In this document: piece by piece, positions 9,126-16,044 of the stretch | How the letters are laid out: every line of letters begins with the position of its first letter | Position numbering within the stretch: the stretch's first letter is position 1 | Assembly (NCBI GenBank): GCA_019359395.1 | Contig: JAHHHK010000015.1 | Coordinates: 62,001 to 126,000, forward strand | Origin: Komarekiella atlantica HA4396-MV6 | GTDB lineage: Bacteria; Cyanobacteriota; Cyanobacteriia; Cyanobacteriales; Nostocaceae | Direction: 5' to 3' | DNA length: 64,000 bases | Made by a program: the position numbers and the translations under genes | Notes under the pieces: generated by a model | Database searches by the model: none | Told to the model about the DNA's origin: nothing | The model's input: the letters and a program-made list of their open reading frames with translations, nothing else

Positions 9126-9788
9126 TTACAGATTTGGGATGTTGACTTGAACGACTTTAGTAGCTTCAGCAAGCGATATTTGCCCTTGCTTAGCTAGGTT
9201 TTGTTTTTCACGATGATGGGTTAGAAATAGTTTAGAACCGCGTTGTCCCCAAGGAAGATCGTCATAGTTGAGGACACGTAAACTGAGGGAAACGTTAGCG
9301 CGAATCGGATTGAGATTTACATCGTATGCTTCTTCGTTGACACTAAAATCGGTCAATCGTACGGGTAGCACTCGTTTTTTTCCCCACACTAGTAATGTCA
9401 TCGGAGCTTCCGTCGGAATGATTTCTAACACTCCTTTAGCAGCATTTTCCATATTTTTAGACACCCGCTCAACGTCAGGATAAATTAACGTTTCTAATGC
9501 CGCCAATTGAGGATAAATACCTAAATTGACTGCCGTGTTTTCTCCATTAGCCAGACGGTCAGTAGCATCAATTTCAATTTCTAATCGAATAGTTTCAGTT
9601 GGTGCTCCCTTGAGCCGAAATACTTCTGAGCGAGCACCACTTTCTTCAATTGCCTGAACCTGCAAAGTCCGAGAAAGCGTTTCTGGATTGTACTGAAAAA
9701 CAATCGTTCGATCCACTCGATTGGTAGTTGGTTCAATTGCCACAATGGCTCCTTTAACCAGACGTGGAGAAAGAGTAAAAGCAATCAT
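9126..9788 (-). CDS. Cis7-like (Afp7) tube/hub adaptor protein
   Basis: A 220-aa protein of the family annotated as peptidoglycan-binding/contractile injection system protein, Afp7/gp53-like. The hallmark is near the start: IVAIEPTTNRVDRTIVFQYNPETLSR (FQYNPETLSRTLQ). Another is the LVWGKKRVLPVRLTDFSVNE block at residues ~130-150. Many homologues end in a LysM domain; none is seen here, and the LysM-like function seems to be in the next gene. It is the first gene of the spike/baseplate half of the locus, with a repeat-rich 700-bp region upstream that must hold its promoter or a read-through transcript. No strong Shine-Dalgarno motif is visible. Confidence 0.85.
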   Translation of the reverse strand: MIAFTLSPRLVKGAIVAIEPTTNRVDRTIVFQYNPETLSRTLQVQAIEESGARSEVFRLKGAPTETIRLEIEIDATDRLANGENTAVNLGIYPQLAALETLIYPDVERVSKNMENAAKGVLEIIPTEAPMTLLVWGKKRVLPVRLTDFSVNEEAYDVNLNPIRANVSLSLRVLNYDDLPWGQRGSKLFLTHHREKQNLAKQGQISLAEATKVVQVNIPNL

Positions 9789-9850
9789 AAAAGCTAATTT
9801 AGATTTCTAAATTCTGAATGGATAAACTTCACTCAAAGAGTGCTAAACAA

Positions 9851-9985
9851 TAGACCTCTTGCATAAATGCTTAAATTGTCATGAATTGTCATGTTGAGCG
9901 GAGCGAAACATCTCGGAGATTCTTCCCTCCACTACGTTCTGGTCAGAATGACATTAATAGCTTTCTGACTTTTGCAAGAGGTCTA
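9851..9985. mobile_element. MITE-like element with TAGACCTCTTGCA termini
   Basis: Perfect 13-bp terminal inverted repeats, TAGACCTCTTGCA (9851-9863) and TGCAAGAGGTCTA (9973-9985), bound a 135-bp non-coding segment. A related 91-bp element lies at 24333-24423. Small non-autonomous elements of this shape are frequent in Nostoc genomes. No target-site duplication is clear. Confidence 0.8.
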
Positions 9986-10280
9986 ATGAACTTGGGAGAC
10001 TTTAGGAAAGAAAAAGCCTGATTTTGCTCCGTTGAAATTTTTGATTTGATTTATTTTTCTCAAAAATTAATTAGTATTACTATAGTTGTTATGCTGGATA
10101 ATTAGAGTTTTCTGTGAAAAGGATACTGTTTTCCGCCAGTTTTTACCAGATTTGTAACTCTTCCTCTAAATACGTAACGATTATTCACTTTTAGCCAAAG
10201 AATTGTTAAAAATCATGATGATTTTAGCGATCGCCCAATAATTGTTTTACAAAAGTTATACCCTTCAGTCAATTGAGCTT

Positions 10281-10470
10281 TAACAGTTATCAGTAAATGG
10301 TAAACAGTTATTAGTCAAGATAACTTGGTTTAACGAAAACTACTAAAAGGGCGATCGCTTCCAACTAAAAACTAATAACCCAAAGCCAATTAGTAACAGA
10401 CGCCATCCAGCGGATTTAAATCCCCCACCTGTTAACTGTTAACTGTTGACTGTTTACTGCTTACTGCTTA
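10281..10470. repeat. Interspersed element with heptamer-rich ends (copy A)
   Basis: The left end is TAACAGTTATCAGTAAATGG-like and the right end is a run of ACTGTTA/ACTGTTT/TTACTGC heptamers, so the two ends are roughly inverted copies. The core shares AAAACTAATAACCCAAA and TTTAAATCCCCCA with copy B at 22252-22402. Confidence 0.75.
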
Positions 10471-10490
10471 CCCTTGAAATAATCACCTAT

Positions 10491-10961
10491 ATGACTTCTC
10501 TTCAAACCCAGACTTCTCAGCCTCCAACTCTTCAACCTCTGCAAGATGCTTGGCAACGCTGGTGGACAACGCTCTCTTGTCAGACTAATGAACTATGGCA
10601 AACTGTCACCAGCCGCGACACTAGCAAGATATACAAAGAAGCTGTCTGGAAAACTTGGCAGATTTTTACTCAACTTGCCCGCTTACTGCTGCTGTTGCTG
10701 CTCTCTATTGTGGGCGGTTTTCTATTCGTCTGGCTGTTGGGATTCCATACCGGGCGGGGATTTCGCATCTGGTTAGAAGCAGATCATCCCACGCCGACGA
10801 CAATTTTGAAAAAATTTGTTGCTGTCTTATTACTACCTTTTCAGCTTGTCACCATCTGGGTTGATCGCACACTGAAACAAGCCTTTGGTTGGGACTTAAA
10901 ACTTACTCAACTATTGCCAGAACCAGATCCAGAATTGCTCACTCAAAAGAAGAATTCGTAA
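10491..10961 (+). CDS. Unknown membrane protein, antisense to the eCIS operon
   Basis: A 156-aa protein on the strand opposite to all other cluster genes. The frame is open from 10446, but those codons lie in the heptamer repeat; the ATG at 10491 (MTSLQTQTSQ) is the likely start. The N-terminal ~55 residues are polar and Trp-rich (DAWQRWWTT). Residues ~62-85 are a strong membrane span (LLLLLLLSIVGGFLFVWLLG). A second hydrophobic patch (FVAVLLLPFQLVTIWV) lies near residues 106-121, followed by a polar tail. I do not recognise a family. It converges on the 59-aa membrane protein gene with a 24-bp gap. It may be an anchor or regulator of the injection system, or an unrelated insertion. Confidence 0.65.
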   Translation: MTSLQTQTSQPPTLQPLQDAWQRWWTTLSCQTNELWQTVTSRDTSKIYKEAVWKTWQIFTQLARLLLLLLLSIVGGFLFVWLLGFHTGRGFRIWLEADHPTPTTILKKFVAVLLLPFQLVTIWVDRTLKQAFGWDLKLTQLLPEPDPELLTQKKNS

Positions 10962-10985
10962 GTTTCTACACCAAAGACCCTGAAG

Positions 10986-11165
10986 CTATGAAGAAACTGG
11001 TTCAGCTTTTTCAGCAGTAGGAGAATCTACTACCGGAGGAATTGGCGCGGGACTTTTATCATCTTTTTTGGGCGGATTGGTGTTATCAATTAGCCCATAG
11101 GTAAGAAAACCTAAGATAAATGCAGTCCCAAATAAAAAAATCAGTGTTTCCAAAATTGATAGCAT
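10986..11165 (-). CDS. Small single-span membrane protein, 59 aa, in the eCIS operon
   Basis: A minus-strand frame of 59 codons and stop starts with ATG at 11165. A good Shine-Dalgarno motif (TTTGAGGAAA) lies about 8 nt upstream. The product begins MLSILETLIFLFGTAFILGF, one membrane helix of about 22 residues. It ends in a polar, Pro/Lys/Asp-rich tail of about 33 residues (NPPKKDDKSPAPIPP and so on). It lies 46 nt downstream of the DUF4157-transglycosylase gene on the same strand, so it is probably cotranscribed. Too short for routine gene calling. Function unknown. A short N-in anchor or holin-like partner for the lytic effector is possible (inference). Confidence 0.7.
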   Translation of the reverse strand: MLSILETLIFLFGTAFILGFLTYGLIDNTNPPKKDDKSPAPIPPVVDSPTAEKAEPVSS

Positions 11166-11211
11166 TAGTATATTTCCTCAAAGTTTGTTCAAAAAGATAA
11201 ATGATTCCACG

Positions 11212-12246
11212 CTATTTGTGAATAGTAAACAAGCAATCATTGGGTTCAGGTGGGTGTTTTTGCAAGCAAGTTTCACAATCCAAGATTTTGTCAGCATATC
11301 CGGCTCCAGTACCAAAACCCTCTACACCTTTCTTGACATTTCCCTTTGCCCACTTAATTCGTATAGTTAGATAATAAGTCCCGCAGGCAATATTTTTTGC
11401 AGGATCGGTCATTTCACTATGGTTAAAATGTACACCCTTTGGTGTGTTTTTATTGACCTCTGTGACTGCTCCTTTGGTCATTTGCATTAGTCCAGTCGCA
11501 CTGCTCGAAGAATTTTTGGTTTTTGGATCAAACCCACTTTCTTTCCAAATCAAACAGAGCAGGAATTCTTTACTGAGGCTGGAATTGTTATTGCTGAGAA
11601 TATATTTCTCTACCTGAGCAAAAGTCAAAAGAGAACTGACAGCTTTCTTGGTTTTTTTCTTCTGAGGTGAACTAGCTTTTTTTGTCGGGCTTTTAACTAC
11701 ATTTTGGGCAATCTTGTCTGCTTCTACTTCAAGTGCATCACTCTGTGTTCCAGTAGATGATTGACGTTGTAGTGATGAAGTTAATCCTTGATGGCTCTGC
11801 TGAACTACGTGTGTTAATTCGTGTGCCAGTATCCTCTTCCCTGTGGTTGTTCTTGGTGCAAATTGCCCTGCTCCAAACACAACATTTTGTCCCACGGTGT
11901 AAGCTAAAGCATTGACTGCCTGTGCTGATTCTGCTGCTTTTGAATCGGTATGCACGCTTACCCGGCTAAAGTCATGTTCAAAGTGAGATCCCATGAAGTT
12001 GAGGGTTTGATGATCAAGAGATTGACCGGGCGAATCCAACACTTCATGCACAATTGGCGGAATTTCAGCGGGTTCTGTTTGATTTTTAGAGCGTCTTTGC
12101 AAGGTTAGTGATTTCTGCTGGCAGGCGCTACACTTCCCTGTTAACCCAGCTGAATTACCACAATCGCACTTTCGTTGGAGTAGAGGCGATCGCGCTGTGG
12201 TAAAAGAGGATTTCGGTGGTGATTTAGTTGAGGTGTGCGATCGCAT
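11212..12246 (-). CDS. DUF4157 protein fused to a lytic transglycosylase (SLT) domain
   Basis: A 344-aa predicted eCIS effector. Residues 23-52 hold a CDCG...CSAC zinc-knuckle-like segment between LLQRK and LTLQRR. Residues ~65-150 are the eCIS-associated DUF4157 domain, with SPGQ, RVSVHTD, AYTVGQNVVFG and HELTHVVQ (142-149). After a Lys-rich linker, residues ~205-320 match soluble lytic transglycosylase (GH23): catalytic Glu236 in WKESGFDP, then ATGLMQMT and NIACGTYYL. DUF4157 is the commonest marker of eCIS cargo, and the SLT part would cleave peptidoglycan glycan strands. It could be cargo or an enzyme for assembly or cell lysis. The upstream gene with the same N-terminal layout ends 40 nt before it. 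Confidence 0.88.
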   Translation of the reverse strand: MRSHTSTKSPPKSSFTTARSPLLQRKCDCGNSAGLTGKCSACQQKSLTLQRRSKNQTEPAEIPPIVHEVLDSPGQSLDHQTLNFMGSHFEHDFSRVSVHTDSKAAESAQAVNALAYTVGQNVVFGAGQFAPRTTTGKRILAHELTHVVQQSHQGLTSSLQRQSSTGTQSDALEVEADKIAQNVVKSPTKKASSPQKKKTKKAVSSLLTFAQVEKYILSNNNSSLSKEFLLCLIWKESGFDPKTKNSSSSATGLMQMTKGAVTEVNKNTPKGVHFNHSEMTDPAKNIACGTYYLTIRIKWAKGNVKKGVEGFGTGAGYADKILDCETCLQKHPPEPNDCLFTIHK

Positions 12247-12286
12247 TTCTTAAATCCTCAGAATGCTGAAACTAGAATCGACTGTT

Positions 12287-15200
12287 TTAGGCGATCGGTT
12301 CGGACTCGGAACGGGACTTGTTGAGCAACAACAGTAATATGGCTCCTGCCCCAACAAGAGCACCTGCGCCACCTCCCTTGGTGACGGGATCGGGAGAGGG
12401 TATGAGGAGTAGGATGATCCCGGCAATCAAGAGGGCAATCATTGCGAGGATTAATACCCAGTCAGGAATTCTTTGCCTGATTTTTACCTCTTCTTTCACT
12501 TTTTCCTTTTCCTTCACTTTTTCCTTTTCTTTCTCTTTCTTTGGCTTGCCAGTACACTTGCATCCCCTTGCCAGCAACTCACTATAACTAGGTTTACAGA
12601 AATAGCCGTAAACTCCAGCAATCGGCGGTGCAACGTACAAAGTTTGCACCGGACAACTAGGTGAAAGGGTTGGGAAAATCAAAGGTGGAATTAGGCTAGT
12701 CAGGGGACTGATGGTGGAGTTGGGGTAAACTGCCTTGAGGGCAGCAGTATAGAACAGCATATCGGTGGCTCCCTGTGCATATCCCGCAGGATTGGCAGGC
12801 TTAATTTCGCCGATTTTCAAGCCAGTTGGAGTTGCGATCGCTAGATCTAACCTGCCGTTTTCATCTGTAGGACTAGAGAAGGGAAATTCTATCAGCCCAA
12901 GGGGATTGAGAACTTCAAATTCTTGCTGAATCAAAGTGTGAGCGGCTGTACCTACCGCAGCGGGTATACCGTAGCATAGTCCGCAACCGCCAGCTGGCTC
13001 AGTAGTTGGTGAGTTCAAACCACCTGGAGAACCGAGTGGCACTTTACCCGCAGGTGCTTGAGAACTAGGCTGGCGCTGAATGATATTGGGTGTGCTGCTG
13101 CTAGTAGGCAAGGTGGTTGCTGAGCTTGCCATCACCGACGGAGCGATGTTGCTGATGGATGCAGTGGGAGTAGCGATCGCCTCTGGAAGTGCAGGACTAG
13201 GTTGAGTTCCAGTCTCAGAAAAAGTTTCTCCCAGTATTGCTTTTGCCCGATCTAGTAGTCCCTGATAGTAATTACGTAGTTTTTCCAATCCTTCCGGTAG
13301 CGGTAGAAACTCTTTGAGGATTTCTGCTAGCTGAGCTAGAACTTCCAAGACTTGCAGCGGGGCGATCGCAATGGCTTCCAGGATATCCAGTGCTGTATTA
13401 AAAGCAAGCTGAAGCGCCGACAGCGCAGTGTCAATGATGCGAGCCATCCCATCCAAGATGATATCAACACCTTGTTTTAAGGCATCCGCTGCCTGGTTAA
13501 CAGCATTAATTGCCTGATTCACCTTGTTATCGATCCACTGTCGCGCTTTCTCAGCCAGTTCCGGGAAAGCGGCAAGCGCCACACTTACCAGCTGTTTGAC
13601 AAAGTTACCAAAGTCTTGGATTAAACCGACAATCAGCTTGCGCCCAGCTTCAATTAGATTCTTAGCAGCGGTACGGGCGGCATCCAGGATATTCTTTACC
13701 AAGCGCCGCAGTTCCTCAAACAGACTATTAACTGCTTGTTTGATGCTGTCAAACACTGAAGAAATTGAGCCTTTGAGGTTTTGCCAGAAACTTTGAGGCT
13801 TGTTTTCTAACTCTTGCTTCTTACTTACTGCCTTTTGCTCCGTTTTACTCCGTTCCTCCTCTGCTTTGACTTCTGCATCAATTAACTTCTGATCAGCTTC
13901 CGCTTCAGTTGTCTGCACCTTGTCCTGAATTTGTTGATCGATTTCCCCGCGTTTGGCGTCGGACTCTGTAGCATATTGCTGCTGAATTTTGTCGTTTTCT
14001 TCCTGCCAGTGTTGCCGTTGTGCATCCACATCGCTCCGAGCTTGTTGCTGCATCTGTTCTTGCTGCATCCGTGTCGCTTCTGTGGCGGTAGCAATTTGCT
14101 GCTGTCCTTGTACCTGTGTTTCTTGAGACTGACGCTGAAATTCTGTCTGATCCTGCAAGTATTGCTGCTGTTGCTGCTTGGCTGCTGCTGTTGTCCAAGG
14201 AGTATAACTTTGGTCAAAGATAGGACGCTGGACATCTGGCAAGATTGGTGCTGCCATATTGACGCCTTCCTTTGCTACTGCTGTCGTAGGCTCATAGCTT
14301 GGATGCAGAGTTTGAGGCTGTAAGGTGGGGTAAATGTTATTTTCGCCAAAATCAGCAGCGATCGCAGCATCAGCCTCACCTTGATGCTGGGCTATGGTCT
14401 GCTGGGAAGTCTGTTGATACTGGGTATTCTGAGCCGGATCGGCATTGCCACTCAGGTCTACGTACGGACGGGAACCAGCAGAAGTCGAGAGGTTAGGGTC
14501 AGTGGTAGGGATGGTGGTGATAAAATTGCCGACTCGGTTAGACAGCCAGTCCCACCAACTACCTTCGTCCTCCGCCGTGGGTTCGACCACAGCGGTAGAT
14601 ACCTGGCTGGCAGGAAGGGGGCCACTAGCTGCGGTAATGGGCACTTCTGCCGTGGCTTCACCTCCCCCCGCACTGGGCAATTCTGGAGCGATGCCGCCTT
14701 GCAACACAGTTGGTGCAACTTTTGTAGCATCAGGAATACTGGGTAAACCAGTAGGCTGTTCAACTGTCGGAAAGTTCGCTGTTAATGCTGCTTTTTCTTG
14801 TGCTTGTACTTGCCCTGTTGCCTGTTTGACAACTGCGATCGCTGGTATAAAAGAACTGGCTGGAGTCGTTGCCAAAGACTGTAATAATCCTTCAGAACTG
14901 CTAGTAGCCACATTGTCGTTTGTCGGAGCAGAGGGCACTGTTAGGGCTTCTGGTGCAGGAGAGATTTCTGAGGCGATTGGCTCAGGCACACTAGGAGTAT
15001 CTGAAGGTGATACGGTTTTCGGAGTGAGTAGCGTTGTCGCAGTTGGGTTAGAAGGTTGGTCTGGTTCGATTGCGGTATCTGTAACCTGGCTATCTATTGT
15101 TGGTGTATCAGTGACGTTTTGTGTTGGACTAATATTCAACTTCCGTTGCAACTTCATCGCGGGTTGTGCCTGTTGTTGCACAACGTGCGTCAACTCATGG

Positions 15201-15784
15201 GCCAAGAGTTTTTTGCCTTCAGTCGTGTCAGGGGCATATTGTCCTGAGCCAAATACGACGTGTTGGTTGAAGGTGTAAGCACGGGCGCTGATTGCCTGAG
15301 CCGATTTTGCAGCCTTAGCATCGGTGTGGATGCGAACCAAATTAAAGTCTAGTTGAGCCTGGGAGGTAGGTGAGCTAGTCAAAGCAGGCGATCGCATCAC
15401 TTGGTCGGCAACTCGATCTGCTTGTTGCTCATAGCGATCGCCCGGTGAACCTAGACTGATATTCTTGGCAATAGGGGCTTGCAGACTATGTATCTGTTGA
15501 TTCACGCCGTGATTGAAGCGAGATTCCATGAAAGTGCGAGTTGCCGAATCGAGGGGTTGACCGGGAGAGTTCAATACTTCATGCACAATTGGCGGCACTT
15601 CAGAAACATGATCTTGAGTGTTAGCCCGTCGCTGTAAGGTGAGTTTTTCCTTCTGGCATTCCGCACATTCACCCGTCAAGCTAGCCGAATTACCACAGTC
15701 ACACTTGCGTTGCAGCAGTCCAGATTTGTCGCTGTTGAGGGAGGGTTTGGCTACTGTATTCACCGCTGATGTTTTTATAGTCAT
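12287..15784 (-). CDS. Large DUF4157 eCIS effector with PD-(D/E)XK-like segment and C-terminal membrane helices
   Basis: An 1165-aa multidomain protein. Residues 24-53 are the CDCG...CAEC knuckle. Residues ~66-205 are DUF4157 with HELTH at 196-200. Residues ~210-470 are a Pro/Ser/Thr/Ala-rich linker. Residues ~520-650 are Gln/Glu-rich coiled coil. Residues ~660-860 are long amphipathic helices, some hydrophobic. Residues ~930-1040 look like a PD-(D/E)XK nuclease core: AAHTLIQQEF helix, D980 and E993-x-K995 with 12 residues between. Then comes a KE-rich charged run and two membrane helices near 1106-1130 and 1137-1155. It is coupled by ATGA to the 87-aa gene. It is most likely cargo. A tape-measure-like role for the helical middle cannot be excluded. 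The nuclease assignment is inference. Confidence 0.82.
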   Translation of the reverse strand: MTIKTSAVNTVAKPSLNSDKSGLLQRKCDCGNSASLTGECAECQKEKLTLQRRANTQDHVSEVPPIVHEVLNSPGQPLDSATRTFMESRFNHGVNQQIHSLQAPIAKNISLGSPGDRYEQQADRVADQVMRSPALTSSPTSQAQLDFNLVRIHTDAKAAKSAQAISARAYTFNQHVVFGSGQYAPDTTEGKKLLAHELTHVVQQQAQPAMKLQRKLNISPTQNVTDTPTIDSQVTDTAIEPDQPSNPTATTLLTPKTVSPSDTPSVPEPIASEISPAPEALTVPSAPTNDNVATSSSEGLLQSLATTPASSFIPAIAVVKQATGQVQAQEKAALTANFPTVEQPTGLPSIPDATKVAPTVLQGGIAPELPSAGGGEATAEVPITAASGPLPASQVSTAVVEPTAEDEGSWWDWLSNRVGNFITTIPTTDPNLSTSAGSRPYVDLSGNADPAQNTQYQQTSQQTIAQHQGEADAAIAADFGENNIYPTLQPQTLHPSYEPTTAVAKEGVNMAAPILPDVQRPIFDQSYTPWTTAAAKQQQQQYLQDQTEFQRQSQETQVQGQQQIATATEATRMQQEQMQQQARSDVDAQRQHWQEENDKIQQQYATESDAKRGEIDQQIQDKVQTTEAEADQKLIDAEVKAEEERSKTEQKAVSKKQELENKPQSFWQNLKGSISSVFDSIKQAVNSLFEELRRLVKNILDAARTAAKNLIEAGRKLIVGLIQDFGNFVKQLVSVALAAFPELAEKARQWIDNKVNQAINAVNQAADALKQGVDIILDGMARIIDTALSALQLAFNTALDILEAIAIAPLQVLEVLAQLAEILKEFLPLPEGLEKLRNYYQGLLDRAKAILGETFSETGTQPSPALPEAIATPTASISNIAPSVMASSATTLPTSSSTPNIIQRQPSSQAPAGKVPLGSPGGLNSPTTEPAGGCGLCYGIPAAVGTAAHTLIQQEFEVLNPLGLIEFPFSSPTDENGRLDLAIATPTGLKIGEIKPANPAGYAQGATDMLFYTAALKAVYPNSTISPLTSLIPPLIFPTLSPSCPVQTLYVAPPIAGVYGYFCKPSYSELLARGCKCTGKPKKEKEKEKVKEKEKVKEEVKIRQRIPDWVLILAMIALLIAGIILLLIPSPDPVTKGGGAGALVGAGAILLLLLNKSRSESEPIA

Positions 15785-16044
15785 TGACTTAACCCCCCGT
15801 AAATAGACTGAGCAATCTGCACACCGATAATTTCCGGCTGCGTGCCAGGTGTGATCTCAAATATACTGCCATTGAGTTGAGCGATCGCTCCTCCTTGGCT
15901 CAAGGATGGTGGGATACCCTGTGTGAACAATCGGGTAAGTTCCTGTTGTACGGCGGCTCCAATGCGGTGGCGATCGCTTGCCGGAAAACCATGCAGGATG
16001 AGTTCTTCTATATGTAATTCCAAATTACCAGGTGTCAAATCCAT
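15781..16044 (-). CDS. Conserved small eCIS protein, 87 aa
   Basis: A small acidic protein of the type that repeatedly follows the AAA+ ATPase or precedes DUF4157 genes in eCIS loci. It has an IEELILHGFPASDRHRIG block (residues ~12-29), a VQQELTRLF helix and a C-terminal EIIGVQIAQSIYGGL helix. The function is not established. It overlaps the ATPase gene by 10 nt and the large DUF4157 gene by 4 nt. That tight coupling suggests that it works with the effector, perhaps in loading, but this is inference. Confidence 0.78.
   Translation of the reverse strand: MDLTPGNLELHIEELILHGFPASDRHRIGAAVQQELTRLFTQGIPPSLSQGGAIAQLNGSIFEITPGTQPEIIGVQIAQSIYGGLSQ

Larger units (their letters stand above)
9789..10490. 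other. 702-bp repeat-rich intergenic region splitting the eCIS locus
   Basis: The region lies between the divergent Cis7 gene and the plus-strand membrane gene. It contains a 135-bp MITE-like element, an AT-rich stretch at about 10020-10260 and a heptamer-ended interspersed element. I see no gene in it. It is the only long divergent gap in the cluster, so promoters for both flanking genes are likely here, but none is clear enough to mark. Confidence 0.7.

Noticed and set aside
13931-15278. Plus-strand ORFs up to 277 codons opposite the large DUF4157 gene
   Set aside because: Low-complexity shadows of the minus-strand gene, which has operon coupling and known domains.
11212-15784. Active zinc metalloprotease from the HELTH motif
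   Set aside because: HELTH is part of DUF4157 itself, and these domains are used as cargo markers; protease activity cannot be claimed from the motif alone.
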